The notes beneath the pieces were generated by a model. It was not told the DNA's origin. It did no database searches and saw nothing but the letters and a program-made list of their open reading frames with translations. Positions 49,801 to 57,896 of a stretch of DNA of 64,000 bases are shown one piece after another. The first letter of the stretch is position 1; every line of letters starts with the position of its first letter. Position numbers and translations under genes: made by a program. Where the stretch lies: positions 97,177 to 161,176 of the forward strand of contig CABUIE010000004.1 of assembly GCA_902491565.1 (NCBI GenBank). The letters run 5' to 3'. The stretch is from an uncultured Collinsella sp. GTDB lineage: Bacteria > Actinomycetota > Coriobacteriia > Coriobacteriales > Coriobacteriaceae.

Positions 49801-50521
49801 CCCCGGCGAGCTGCCGCTCACCGAGGAAGCAACGGCGCGCCTGACTGCACTTTCCGAGTTCCAAGACCTGGGCAGCGGCATGCGCATCGCCATGCGCGAC
49901 CTGGAGATCCGTGGCGCCGGTTCGCTCATGGGCGCCGAGCAGCACGGCAACCTGTCGAGTGTGGGCTTTGACCTGTTTACGCAGATGCTGGGCCAGGCCG
50001 TGGCCGAGGCGCGCGGCGATGACGATGCCGGCGTGGAGGCGGCGAGCGTGGGCATCAACCTGCCGGCCGACTACTTCTTGTCCGAGGAGTACATGCCGGC
50101 GGTGGACCAGCGCGTGCTCGTGTACCGCAAGCTCGCGGCGGCTGAGGACCTGGAGAGTATCGACGAGGTGCAGGAGGAGACCGAGGCTGCGCACGGCGAG
50201 CTGCCGTTGGCGGGACTCAACCTGTTCAACCGCGCTCGCATTCGTATTCGCGGCGAGCGCCTGGGGCTCGAGAGCGTCACGCTCAGCGGTGGACGCATTA
50301 CCTTCCTGGGTGTTGACGTGCCCAAGAAGGTGGCCTTTGAGCTTAAGACCCGCTATGGCGCGGTGAACTTTCCCAAGAGCCGCAAGCTGTCGGTGCCCTA
50401 CAAGGTGGGCGCCGGCGCGGGCAGCGGCCTGGGTCGCGGCCTCGACGCCAACGACGGCACCGGCCCCGTGGCCGCGGCACTCATGCTGCTGCAGCAGTTG
50501 GGTGCTAGCGACGACGACTAA
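46889..50521 (+). CDS. mfd: Transcription-repair coupling factor
   Basis: A 1210-residue Mfd. It removes RNA polymerase stalled at DNA damage and recruits UvrA. The UvrB-homology module is N-terminal (RIEFFGDEIDRIRRM), the RNA-polymerase-interacting domain starts at FPFKPGDYVVHATHGI (near residue 529), and the RecG-like translocase has Walker A LLCGDVGFGKTEVAL (near 682), DEEQ in LVIIDEEQRFG (near 782), LSATPIPRTM and QLKGRVGRS. The C-terminal domain carries LPADYFLSEEYMPAVDQRV. An Ala/Arg-rich insertion lies around residues 430-490. The ATG at 46889 has GGAGGAA. A structured repeat begins at the stop codon. Confidence 0.97.
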   Translation: MLIHRIAAQLYTAEALQTVEAGLDSGEDVTLAVSQSGRTLMAAAQFARRPRPTVYIVSGEDAADRAARSLAAYVGLAHVCRFPERKDYPWREQAPDDAVVAQRCEALGRIVRGDNCIMVASARALLRCVPPVESHYWESTTFAVGEEIPFDEVPQRLVGMGYTNAGAADAPGLFRVHGDTVEVYPAQEKAPVRIEFFGDEIDRIRRMVSSTGQTIGNEDSIEIFPCRELALTDEAVHNMHVALYRASQDDSKLAALLEMVDARIVTPELDRFLPVMYGQTVSPLSHVSGKALVVLSEPRSLFDDCLRAYEDIEARAGEAGVDRLDGLYVRAQQLDFGSQQRLNYVSLIRAGGAVTAELKIEQPAIAGSDNRFMTRIQEVVGKRYACVFAIPDRGARESMELTFGDEGITFEESLTAAPENAGAIGDRVRVAAADSADRAARQEAHASIRERKADALNARSLEAGAAQAAAGAAVPTISRGRVTFVDAALPQGVVVPDANLAVFSIADLNARMDANRARSRRKVDITQITFPFKPGDYVVHATHGIALFSEIARQEVGGKERDYFLLEYADGDKLYVPLEQVDRITRYVGPDGDKPRLTRLNTADWTRATNKARKNAKKLAFDLVDLYTRRSSITGIACPPDTPEQIEMEESFPYDETRDQLEAIADIKADMEAPKPMDRLLCGDVGFGKTEVALRAAFKCVDSGRQVMVLCPTTILAQQHYETFFERFAPFGLEVEVLSRFRTPAQQKRALKAFAEGTIDVLIGTHRLLSADVNPKNLGLVIIDEEQRFGVQHKEQLKNLREQIDVLTLSATPIPRTMQMATSGVRDMSLITTPPTGRRPVIVHVGEYDPDVVSAAIRLEVGRGGQVYYVSNRVKTIDDAVARVHEAAPEARVGVAHGKMSPREVEDVMIEFATKKIDVLIATTIVESGIDNATANTLIIEDSQRLGLAQLYQLKGRVGRSATQAYAYFMFPGELPLTEEATARLTALSEFQDLGSGMRIAMRDLEIRGAGSLMGAEQHGNLSSVGFDLFTQMLGQAVAEARGDDDAGVEAASVGINLPADYFLSEEYMPAVDQRVLVYRKLAAAEDLESIDEVQEETEAAHGELPLAGLNLFNRARIRIRGERLGLESVTLSGGRITFLGVDVPKKVAFELKTRYGAVNFPKSRKLSVPYKVGAGAGSGLGRGLDANDGTGPVAAALMLLQQLGASDDD

Positions 50522-50660
50522 CGGGTCGACGCTGCAAACGCCCCATTTGGGCAATCTGACCCTCACTCGTCGGTCGCGTACGCAAGTACGCTTCCCTCCT
50601 CCTTCGGGCCACCTTGCCACAAATGGAACGTTTTCGCTTACTTATGCTCAACCTGTAAGG
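50521..50660. repeat. Structured intergenic repeat, copy 1
   Basis: The modules GGTCGACGCTGC, GCAATCTGAC and CACCTTGC are shared with 55283 and 63811. Arms 50536-50549 and 50620-50633 pair with two mismatches of 14, and an inner GCGTAC/GTACGC stem sits between them. It directly follows mfd. The rest of the space to 50736 holds no gene. Confidence 0.8.
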
Positions 50661-50736
50661 GTATTTACGGGACAAAGCCATCTTCGTCTCACCCACATTG
50701 CAGGTTGACTGCCCTTCGCCCGACCGAAAGGAAAGC

Positions 50737-51600
50737 ATGTTCGGATACATCTATAAGAAAGATGTCGCCATTATCGCGGTTGTCCTGTGCCTTTGTCTGG
50801 GCGTGGGCAGCTTCTTTGATTATCAGATCTCGAGCGCGCTGTTCAACATCGGCAGCATGTACGGCCGCTTTATCGAGGCCGCTGGCGAGTTGCCGTTTGA
50901 GCTGACGGCGAGCATCGCGGGCGTTATGCTCGTGCGCGCGGTGCGTCCCGACTCCAGGGGCAGCAAATGGCTTGCCGCGCTCGGCATCCTCGTCAACGTT
51001 GGCCTGACCGGCTACGAGATCGTTTCGTCCCTGAGGGTTGGCGGTAAACTCATTGCGGCTCAGTTGGTGCTGACGTTTGTGCTGGTCATCGCTGCCAACC
51101 TTATCGTCTATCGCCTCACGCGCACGACCGAGCCCGACGAGCTCACGCGCTGGGCGTTGATGGTGCTTGCCGTGTGGATCGCTCAGGCCATCATCCTCAA
51201 CGTGATCGTCAAGCCACTGTGGTCGCGCCCGCGCATGCGCGTGATCGAGGTCACGCCGGGGCTCAATTTTCAGCCGTGGTGGGTGATCGGCAATCCCGAC
51301 AAGTGGACCTATATCGCCGCCGGCGTGATCAAGGACGGGTTCAAGTCGTTTGCGAGCGGACACACGGCGCATGCGGCGATCGGCCTTATGCTCGCCGGGC
51401 TTCCCGCGGCAGCCTTTAAGGAAAAACCGTCGCGTCGCCGCGTGATTTTTTGGGCGGCGGCTGTGATCGCGGCGCTCGTCGCCTTTGGGCGCATCGTGAT
51501 CGGTGCGCACTTTTTGAGTGACGTGAGCTGCGGTTTTGCCCTGGTACTGGCACTTGAGTGCCTTGCCGCGCGCATTGCCTATCCCAACGGCGTACAATAG
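50737..51600 (+). CDS. PAP2-family membrane phosphatase
   Basis: A 287-residue membrane protein with about six to seven helices. The three phosphatase motifs are present: KPLWSRPRMR, SFASGHTAHAAIG (Ser-Gly-His) and RIVIGAHFLSDV (Arg-x5-His-x3-Asp). It removes phosphate from a lipid such as undecaprenyl or phosphatidate phosphate at the outer membrane face. CGAAAGGAAAG is the ribosome site. It lies directly downstream of the structured repeat. Confidence 0.92.
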   Translation: MFGYIYKKDVAIIAVVLCLCLGVGSFFDYQISSALFNIGSMYGRFIEAAGELPFELTASIAGVMLVRAVRPDSRGSKWLAALGILVNVGLTGYEIVSSLRVGGKLIAAQLVLTFVLVIAANLIVYRLTRTTEPDELTRWALMVLAVWIAQAIILNVIVKPLWSRPRMRVIEVTPGLNFQPWWVIGNPDKWTYIAAGVIKDGFKSFASGHTAHAAIGLMLAGLPAAAFKEKPSRRRVIFWAAAVIAALVAFGRIVIGAHFLSDVSCGFALVLALECLAARIAYPNGVQ

Positions 51601-51645
51601 CTCCGTTTGAATCATCTGGCCGATACCCGGTAAGAGAGGATTGCC

Positions 51646-52671
51646 ATGCTCGCGTTTAACAACGATTATTCCCACGGCGCACATCCGGCAGTGCTGCAGG
51701 CGCTCGTCGACACCAATATGGAGCCGCAGCCCGGCTACGGTACCGATGCGCACACCGAGCGTGCCAAGCAGCTTATCCGTGAGGCCTGTCAGGCCCCCGA
51801 TGCCGACGTGTTTTTTCTGGTGGGCGGCACGCAGGCCAACGCGACGGTGATCGACATGCTGCTTGCGCCCTACGAGGGCGTCGTTGCTGCCGAGACTGGC
51901 CACGTCGCCTGCCACGAGGCGGGCGCCATCGAGTTTGGCGGCCACAAGGTGCTTACCATCCCCGGCTACGAGGGCAAGATGCACGCCGAGGACCTCGAGA
52001 ACTATATCCAGGTGTTCTACGAAAACGAGAGCTACGAGCACACGGTGTTCCCGGGCGCCGTGTACGTGAGTCTGTCGACCGAGTACGGCACGCTGTACTC
52101 CAAGGCCGAGCTCGCGGCGATTCATGCGGTATGCCAGAAGCGTGAGATTCCGCTGTTTGTGGACGGCGCCCGCCTGGCCTATGCGCTGGCGTCCGATGAG
52201 TGCGATATTACCCTGCCCGAGCTGGCACAGCTGTGTGATGTGTTCTACATCGGCGGCACCAAGTGCGGCGCGCTCTGCGGCGAGGCTGTGGTGTTCTGCG
52301 GCATGCACGCTCCGGCGCATCCCATTCCGCGTATTAAGCAGCACGGTGCGTTGCTGGCCAAGGGCCGCCTGACGGGCGTGCAGTTTGAGGCGCTCTTTAC
52401 CGACGGCCTGTATTTTGAGATTGGTCGCCAGGCGATCGAAACCGCGCAGGCGCTTCGTCGCGTGCTGCACGAGCGCGGTTACCAGTTCTTCTTGGAGACG
52501 CCCACAAACCAGCAGTTTGTGATTCTGCCCAACGAGGACATGGCCCGCATTCGCGAGCATGCCTCGATTGAGTACTGGGAAAAGTACGACGAGACCCACA
52601 CCGTGGTGCGCTTTTGCACTAGCTGGGCCACGACGCAGGAGGACATCGACGCGCTGGCGGCTGTCCTGTAG
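51646..52671 (+). CDS. Threonine-aldolase/beta-eliminating-lyase-like PLP enzyme
   Basis: A 341-residue fold-type I PLP enzyme. It starts MLAFNNDYSHGAHPAVLQAL, as in low-specificity threonine aldolases, with FFLVGGTQANATV around the phosphate, the Asp in LFVDGARLAYAL that holds the pyridine ring, and the Schiff-base Lys in FYIGGTKCGALCGE. It probably splits threonine or allo-threonine to glycine and acetaldehyde, or acts on a related hydroxy amino acid. AGAGAGGA is the ribosome site. A strong terminator follows. Confidence 0.9.
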   Translation: MLAFNNDYSHGAHPAVLQALVDTNMEPQPGYGTDAHTERAKQLIREACQAPDADVFFLVGGTQANATVIDMLLAPYEGVVAAETGHVACHEAGAIEFGGHKVLTIPGYEGKMHAEDLENYIQVFYENESYEHTVFPGAVYVSLSTEYGTLYSKAELAAIHAVCQKREIPLFVDGARLAYALASDECDITLPELAQLCDVFYIGGTKCGALCGEAVVFCGMHAPAHPIPRIKQHGALLAKGRLTGVQFEALFTDGLYFEIGRQAIETAQALRRVLHERGYQFFLETPTNQQFVILPNEDMARIREHASIEYWEKYDETHTVVRFCTSWATTQEDIDALAAVL

Positions 52672-52689
52672 CCTGATGTAATGACAAGG

Positions 52690-52727
52690 GGCCGCCCTGC
52701 GCCTGAGCTTGGCGCAGGGCGGCCTTT
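52690..52727 (+). terminator. Terminator after the aldolase gene
   Basis: GGCCGCCCTGCGCC and GGCGCAGGGCGGCC are perfect 14-base arms with a seven-base loop, followed by TTT. Confidence 0.9.
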
Positions 52728-52749
52728 GCTTTTGGGGGAGAAGGGTTGT

Positions 52750-53340
52750 ATGACCGAGATGTCCGAGCCGACGATTCGCCTGGCGACGCCCGATGACGCG
52801 TCGGCGTTGCTTGCCATCTATGAGCCGTATGTGCGCCAGACGGCGATTACCTGCGAATATGAGGTGCCGAGCGTTGAGGAGTTCGCCGGGCGCATCGAGC
52901 GTACGCTCAGGCGCTATCCGTATTTGGTGATGGAGTTGGACGGGCGTCCGGTGGGCTATGCCTATGCGAGCCCGCTTAACAGCCGCGAGGCATACGACTG
53001 GTCGGTCGAGACGTCGATCTACCTGGCACGCGATGTGCGCCATGGCGGGCTGGGTCGCAAGCTGCACGATGCGCTCAAGCAGTGCCTGATCGCGATGGGC
53101 ATCACCAACATGTGCGCGCTCATTGCCGTGCCGCACGATAAGGACGATGAGTACCTGACGCACAACAGTCAGGATTTCCATGCTCATATGGGATATCGCC
53201 TGGTGGGCACCTTCGATCGCTGCGCCCAAAAGTTCGGCCGCTGGTACGACATGTGCTGGATGGAGCTGGTCCTAGCCGAGCGCACACCCAACCAACCCAA
53301 ACCAACCTGGTTCCCCGACCTTCCCAAACCTATCATTTAG
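52750..53340 (+). CDS. GNAT N-acetyltransferase (Pat/MnaT-like)
   Basis: A 196-residue acetyltransferase. It opens TIRLATPDDASALLAIYEPYV and contains ETSIYLARDVRHGGLGRKLHDAL, the acetyl-CoA pyrophosphate loop (R/Q-x-x-G-x-G/A variant), then FHAHMGYRLVGTF. This resembles the phosphinothricin/methionine-sulfone acetyltransferase branch. The acceptor is unknown. The ATG at 52750 has GAGAAGGG. The C-terminal Pro/Lys tail is unusual for the family. Confidence 0.88.
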   Translation: MTEMSEPTIRLATPDDASALLAIYEPYVRQTAITCEYEVPSVEEFAGRIERTLRRYPYLVMELDGRPVGYAYASPLNSREAYDWSVETSIYLARDVRHGGLGRKLHDALKQCLIAMGITNMCALIAVPHDKDDEYLTHNSQDFHAHMGYRLVGTFDRCAQKFGRWYDMCWMELVLAERTPNQPKPTWFPDLPKPII

Positions 53341-53362
53341 GGACAGGTTTATTTTGGCAGGT
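53341..53362. repeat. CCTACCAAAA-type repeat, inverted copy
   Basis: GGACAGGTTTATTTTGGCAGG is the reverse complement of the element seen at 60834 (CC(T/A)xCCAAAATAAACCTGTC). It lies between two converging genes. Confidence 0.5.
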
Positions 53363-54084
53363 TAGCCGATTGGCTCGGTGTATTTGGCGCGGTCGGTGCG
53401 TTGGATGCGCTTAGAGACATGGAGCGGTCGGCCGTCGGTGTCGTAGACGTAGTCGGTGATCAGGATCAGCGCCTGCCCGCGCTCGACGTTGAGCAAAAAC
53501 GCCTCGTTTTGCGAGGCATAGCACACCTCAAAGGTCTTATGTCCCTGTGCTGGCGCGCGATGGAATTCTTGGCGCAGCGTCGCGTAGAGCGAACCGTTGA
53601 TATCGCGATCGATGAGCGTCTCGAAGCTTGGCGGCAGGTAGGTGGTCTCCAGGCACAGCGGCACGTCGTCCAGGTAGCGCAGGCGGACAAGTTTGACGAG
53701 CTTGCTGCCCACGGCGGCGTCAAAGAACTTAGCTATGCTGCCGGCCGCCTTGGCAAAGCCCGAGTCCACGGTGCGCGTGGTGGGCTTCATGCCCTGACCT
53801 TCGACCTGCTTGGTATAGCTCGAAAACACTAGGTTGTTCTCGTGGAGCGCGGGCGTGTCGGCCACAAAGGCGCCACGCCCGCGCTCGGTGCGCACCAGGC
53901 CCTCATCAACGAGAACCTTAAGGGCGTGGCGCACGGTGCTGCGCGACAGCCCCGATTCGTCCATGAGCTCCATCTCGGACGGCAGCTTGTCTCCGCGTGC
54001 GTAGATGCCGGCGGCGATGCGGTCGCGAAGCGTACCCGCCAAGCGCTCGTATTGGCTCAGTTTCTTTTTAGATGAAGCGTTCAT
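53362..54084 (-). CDS. GntR/HutC-family regulator (UTRA domain) 1
   Basis: A 240-residue repressor. The winged helix has RLAGTLRDRIAAGIYARGDKLPSE and LSRSTVRHALKVLVDEGLVRTERGRGAFV; the UTRA effector domain follows (VRLRYLDDVPLCLETTYLP). It is divergent from the SIS-domain gene at 54291, with a 206-base AT-rich region between that holds repeated ACTTGTATGC sites, so it probably represses that gene and itself. UTRA ligands are usually sugar phosphates or amine conjugates, which fits the neighbouring pathway. Confidence 0.92.
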   Translation of the reverse strand: MNASSKKKLSQYERLAGTLRDRIAAGIYARGDKLPSEMELMDESGLSRSTVRHALKVLVDEGLVRTERGRGAFVADTPALHENNLVFSSYTKQVEGQGMKPTTRTVDSGFAKAAGSIAKFFDAAVGSKLVKLVRLRYLDDVPLCLETTYLPPSFETLIDRDINGSLYATLRQEFHRAPAQGHKTFEVCYASQNEAFLLNVERGQALILITDYVYDTDGRPLHVSKRIQRTDRAKYTEPIG

Positions 54085-54100
54085 GCGATCAGCCTATATC

Positions 54101-54250
54101 TAACTTGTATGCTTATCTAAGCAAGCATGTATTCAACACAATAATAAAACCGCTGGTATTGAGCTACCGAAAACCTTACCAGCAAAATTTCTAAGATAAA
54201 TATAGCATACAACTAGTCGACATAACCAAAACATGTATGTAACTTGTATG
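54101..54250. promoter_or_regulatory. Divergent control region with repeated operator motif
   Basis: AACTTGTATGC occurs near 54102 and 54241, GCATACAACT (inverted form) near 54205, and ATGTAT variants between. The region is AT-rich and lies between the GntR gene and the SIS gene, so it is a good candidate for the regulator's operators. Confidence 0.65.
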
Positions 54251-54290
54251 CCTGTGATGAGCATCAAACGAGAAGAAAGGCTGATGCACG

Positions 54291-55283
54291 ATGACTACTC
54301 AGGAACAGGTTAAGGATGTCGTCTCCCAGGTTTTGGCTGACAAGGCAGACAAGGGCGGCATCAAGCGCGTCGTGTGGATTGGTGCCGGCGGATCCAACGG
54401 CGGCAACTATCCTGCCCAGTACTTTATGGAGCACGAGGCCACGCAGGTCGTGAGCTCCAGCTACACCAGCAACGAGTTCGTGCACGCCACCCCGGCCTAC
54501 GTCAACGAGAACACCCTGGCCGTCGTCGTGTCCATGCGCGGCACCAAGGAGACCATCGTTGCCGCCCAGGTCGCCAAGGACCACGGCGCCAGCACCATCG
54601 CCATCTATGTTGACGAGTCCGGCCTCACCGAGGTCTGCGACTACAAGATCCAGTACGACAGCCTGGCCGTCGACGAGTCCTGCATGGGCCGCACCAACTC
54701 CGCCGTCGTGACCATGATCGCCATGGAGCTTACGCAGCAGACCGAGGGCTATGCCGAGTACGAGACCGCTATGGCCGCGTTTGACTTGGTCGACCCCATC
54801 TATCGCAAGGCCGTCGAGTACACCCGTCCGCTTGCTGCCAAGTGGGCCGAGCAGAACGCCGACAAGCCCTGCATCAACGTCATGGCTCAGGGTCCGCTCT
54901 TTGGTGCCGCCTACGTCTTTAGCATCTGCAACGTGCAGGAGATGCTGCAGATCGACTCCTGCACCATCAACACCTGCGACTTCTTCCACGGCCCCTTCGA
55001 GATCCTGGACAAGCGCACCTCGCTGTTCCAGCTCATCAGCGTCGGCCGCAGCCGCTGCAACGACGAGCGCGGCATCCGCTTCGTCAACCAGTACGGTGGC
55101 GAGCGCGTCTATCAGCTCGACGCCAAGGAGCTCGGCCTCAACGACATCAAGGACAGCGTGAGCGAGTACTTCAACCACCTGATCTTTGCCCCGATTCTCA
55201 ACAACGTCTACATGCGTGCGCTCTCCGCCGTCACCCACAAGGACTACATGACGCGCCGCTACATGTGGAAGCTTGAGTATTAG
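54291..55283 (+). CDS. SIS-domain deglycase-like protein 1 (FrlB/GfrF-like)
   Basis: A 330-residue protein with two SIS (sugar isomerase) domains. VVWIGAGGSNGG is the first phosphate-binding loop, VVVSMRGTKET the Ser/Thr-rich second loop, and CDFFHGPFEIL and the C-terminal KDYMTRRYMWKLEY are typical of fructoselysine-6-phosphate deglycases. It would split a phosphorylated Amadori product into glucose 6-phosphate and an amino acid. A paralogue lies at 59738, flanking the PTS genes. Controlled by the divergent GntR regulator by position. The start has AGAAGAAAGG at some distance. Confidence 0.82.
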   Translation: MTTQEQVKDVVSQVLADKADKGGIKRVVWIGAGGSNGGNYPAQYFMEHEATQVVSSSYTSNEFVHATPAYVNENTLAVVVSMRGTKETIVAAQVAKDHGASTIAIYVDESGLTEVCDYKIQYDSLAVDESCMGRTNSAVVTMIAMELTQQTEGYAEYETAMAAFDLVDPIYRKAVEYTRPLAAKWAEQNADKPCINVMAQGPLFGAAYVFSICNVQEMLQIDSCTINTCDFFHGPFEILDKRTSLFQLISVGRSRCNDERGIRFVNQYGGERVYQLDAKELGLNDIKDSVSEYFNHLIFAPILNNVYMRALSAVTHKDYMTRRYMWKLEY

Positions 55284-55445
55284 TTACGCGGTTTTACCAA
55301 ACCGCGTAACGGCTCGACGCTGCGCGGTCCGCATTTGGGCAATCTGACGTTCAACTTCAAGGGCGCGACCAGAAGGTCAGCGCCCTTTCGTTTCACGTCA
55401 CCTTGCCTCAAATGCGGCCCGCTCGCTGACTTATGCTCAACCAGC
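55283..55445. repeat. Structured intergenic repeat, copy 2
   Basis: It starts with the perfect stem GTTACGCGGTTT/AAACCGCGTAAC (55283-55310), then GGCTCGACGCTGC. Arms 55324-55337 and 55409-55422 pair with one mismatch of 14, and an inner AGGGCGC/GCGCCCT stem sits between. The arms differ from copies 1 and 3. Confidence 0.85.
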
Positions 55446-55499
55446 GGCGCCTTAGACGTTGGGAACGTTCCTTTTCTGCCGGCAGTTGGGGACAGTCCT

Positions 55500-55554
55500 A
55501 GTCGTTGGGGGACGCACTTGAATGACCAGTCATTTAAGTGCGTCCCCAATGACT
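55500..55554. repeat. Palindromic repeat of the TGGGGAC family, variant
   Basis: AGTCGTTGGGGGACGCACTT pairs with AAGTGCGTCCCCAATGACT around the centre GACCAGTC. It follows GGGAACGTTCCTTTTCTGCC, the module also found after the FHA gene. Confidence 0.75.
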
Positions 55555-55610
55555 ACTCAATGAGTATGTGGGGAGCAGATTTTTCCGCTCGCCGATTTGT
55601 GTCTTGAAAA

Positions 55611-55633
55611 ATGTATATAACGACTATAACGTA
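55611..55633 (+). promoter_or_regulatory. Operator-like motif before the DMT gene
   Basis: ATGTATATAACGACTATAAC followed by GTA contains the core CGTTATATAC on the reverse strand, as at 63041 and, in variant form, 56892. It overlaps a likely -10 region. Confidence 0.55.
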
Positions 55634-55671
55634 GTGTGAAACATATTGGAAACAATACCGAGGAGGCTGCG

Positions 55672-56754
55672 TTGAAGAAAAGCAATCTGGGCTATGTGCT
55701 GGTGCTGATCGCCGCGCTTATGTGGGGCAGCATCGGAATCTTTGTAAACGGCATCTCGGCCATGGGTGTTTCGTCTCAGAGCATGGCGGCCTTTCGCCTG
55801 TTGTCGGGTGCCGTCTTAATGGCTCCGGTCTTGGCGTTCATGGGTTGCCAGGGAGGCGATCGTGAGGGAAAAGCATCGGGTCCCCTGGCACTGTTCAAGG
55901 CAAGTCCTAAAGAGCTTGTTCCCTGTGCGCTTCTTGGCATTATCGGCCTCGCCACCGCTAACACGCTATATTACGAGTGCATGGGCGAGGTGGGCATGTC
56001 CACGGCCTCGGTGCTGCTCTACACCTCGCCGGTGTTTGGCGTCATGCTCGGCCGCGTGCTTTATCGCGAGGATGTGACTCCCAACAAGCTCGTTGCCATC
56101 GCTTTTAATATCGGTGGCTGTGTACTTGCAGTGACCAATGGCGACCTTTCCGGTTTCCATTTTTCGGTTTGGGGCGTCACGTCGGGCGTGATCGCGGGCT
56201 TTTGTGGCGCGTCGCTCGCGGTGTTTAGCCGGATAGCAACCAAGACGGTCCACCCGCTGGCTGTCACGTTTTGGGGCCTTGTTTTTGGCGGTGCGGTTAT
56301 GGCGGCTATCGCGGCTCCGTGGCCAGATGTCGCCGCGGCAATGTCGCCACAGCTGCTGCTGCTGTTCTTTGGTTTTGGACTCATCCCCACAGCCGTGGCC
56401 TATGTCTTATATATGCAGGGTCTGTCCATGGGGCTCGAGACGTCGAAAGTTCCCGTCGTAATGTCATTCGAGACGGTCGTCACCGTACTGGTGGGCATTG
56501 GTGTCTACGCCGAGCCCGCCGGCGCGATTAAAGTCCTGGGCATCGTGCTGGTGCTCGCGTCCATCCTGATTATGAACACCGACTTCTCCAAGCTGCGCAA
56601 CAGTGTGTTTGTCGGTCATGTCATTGAGAGCATGACCTTTAAGCCCAACGCGTGGTGGACCGAAAAATCTCAGGACATGGATTTGTTTAAGGAACGCACC
56701 GGCATTGCGCTGGAACCCACCGTACAGGAAAGCCCCTGGTACTTCGTGCGATAG
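55672..56754 (+). CDS. EamA/DMT-family transporter
   Basis: A 360-residue protein with ten membrane helices in two EamA repeats: LGYVLVLIAALMWGSIGIFV and GVTSGVIAGFCGASLAVFSR start the two halves, and the second ends with ETVVTVLVGIGVYAEPAGAI. A polar C-terminal extension of about 60 residues (from NTDFSKL) follows. It probably moves amino acids or metabolites and may export the amino acid freed by the deglycases. The TTG at 55672 has GAGGAGG five bases away and is preferred to a GTG at 55636. Confidence 0.82.
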   Translation: MKKSNLGYVLVLIAALMWGSIGIFVNGISAMGVSSQSMAAFRLLSGAVLMAPVLAFMGCQGGDREGKASGPLALFKASPKELVPCALLGIIGLATANTLYYECMGEVGMSTASVLLYTSPVFGVMLGRVLYREDVTPNKLVAIAFNIGGCVLAVTNGDLSGFHFSVWGVTSGVIAGFCGASLAVFSRIATKTVHPLAVTFWGLVFGGAVMAAIAAPWPDVAAAMSPQLLLLFFGFGLIPTAVAYVLYMQGLSMGLETSKVPVVMSFETVVTVLVGIGVYAEPAGAIKVLGIVLVLASILIMNTDFSKLRNSVFVGHVIESMTFKPNAWWTEKSQDMDLFKERTGIALEPTVQESPWYFVR

Positions 56755-56891
56755 GGGATTGCGCGCAGGGTCTGACCTGGGGTTATCCAGCTAGCGCCGG
56801 CCTACCCAGCCAAACGTTTCGGGTACGTTAAACCCGTCAACGGTCGATTTTCACCCGCGAACGGTCTTTATACTAATTAGCAATATAAGCA

Positions 56892-56920
56892 ACGTATAAG
56901 ACGTTATAATGACCATAACG
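56892..56920 (+). promoter_or_regulatory. Operator-like motif before the mannose-family PTS operon
   Basis: ACGTATAAGACGTTATAATG then ACCATAACG lies just downstream of TATACT (56869-56874). It shares ACGTTATA with the motifs at 55611 and 63041, so a repressor here would block transcription. Confidence 0.6.
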
Positions 56921-56936
56921 AAAAGGAGGAGGCAAG

Positions 56937-57860
56937 ATGAATCAGATCATTCTCGCATCTCATGGCGGCCTGGCCGCAGGCGCCAAAGACACGCTCGAGA
57001 TGGTTCTCGGCGACGTGTCGAACGTCCACGTCGTGTCGCTTGCTCGTGACGACAAGGAGCCCATCACCAATAAGGTGGACGCCATGATCGCCACGTTCAA
57101 CGCGGACGACACCGTCTATGTGCTGACCGATATGCTCGGCAGCTCGGTCAACAACAACATGGTCGAGCTTTCCAAGAACGGCACGAAGTTCACGGTTGTT
57201 AGCGGTTTCAACATCCCGCTGGCGCTCACGCTCGCTATGAGCCCCGTCCCCGTCAAGGGCGCCGAGCTCGCGGCCCTCATCAATGAGGCCCGCACCGGTC
57301 TGACCAACCCCAACGCGCCGGTCGAGGCCGCCGCGGCTCCCGCCAAGAAGGCCAAGGCGTCCCGTCACAGCTCCGGTCCCGCCAAGATCGTCCTCGCACG
57401 TCTTGACTACCGTCTGCTGCACGGCCAGGTCGTCTTTACCTGGACCACCAAGGTTCAGGCCGAGCGCATCATCGTCGTCGACAACGCCGCCGCCAACGAT
57501 GACATCAAGAAGGGCGCTCTTAAGCTGGCCAAGCCCCAGGGCGTGCGCCTGAACGTCTTCACCGTCGAGCGTGCCCTCGCCAAGATGGATAAGCTCAACA
57601 CCCTCGGCGAGCGCGTCATGTTCGTCTTTGGCAACACTGCCGAGATGCTGCAGTTCTGTCAGGGCTACAAGCTCGACGCCATCAACCTGGGCGCCACCGC
57701 CAACCACGACGGTGCCGATCAGGTCGGCGGCAAGGACAGCTCCGTCTTCCTCGACGCCACCCAGAAGGCCGACGTCAACCAGCTGCTCGACATGGGCATC
57801 AAGCTCTATGTCCAGCAGACCCCTACGTATCAGAGCGTCGACATCGACGCCAAGCTGTAA
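56937..57860 (+). CDS. Mannose-family PTS EIIA-EIIB fusion
   Basis: A 307-residue cytoplasmic protein. Residues 1-130 are EIIA, with the phosphorylated His in IILASHGGLAAG and DMLGSSVNN; an Ala/Lys linker (about 128-148) leads to EIIB with the His in RLDYRLLHGQVVFTW. It takes phosphate from HPr and phosphorylates the sugar entering through the EIIC and EIID encoded next. AAAAGGAGGAGG is a very strong ribosome site. It opens the operon EIIAB-EIIC-EIID-SIS and sits behind an operator-like motif. Confidence 0.95.
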   Translation: MNQIILASHGGLAAGAKDTLEMVLGDVSNVHVVSLARDDKEPITNKVDAMIATFNADDTVYVLTDMLGSSVNNNMVELSKNGTKFTVVSGFNIPLALTLAMSPVPVKGAELAALINEARTGLTNPNAPVEAAAAPAKKAKASRHSSGPAKIVLARLDYRLLHGQVVFTWTTKVQAERIIVVDNAAANDDIKKGALKLAKPQGVRLNVFTVERALAKMDKLNTLGERVMFVFGNTAEMLQFCQGYKLDAINLGATANHDGADQVGGKDSSVFLDATQKADVNQLLDMGIKLYVQQTPTYQSVDIDAKL

Positions 57861-57896
57861 TCAACCAGGCTTTTGCCTGACTGAAAGGAGAAGGGT

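Noticed and set aside
47516..50620. A 1034-codon minus-strand frame
   Set aside because: Antisense of mfd with His/Arg/Leu-rich low-information protein; no ribosome site or family motif.
50689..53229. An 846-codon minus-strand frame
   Set aside because: It spans three well-supported plus-strand genes and their gaps, so it is an artefact of base composition.
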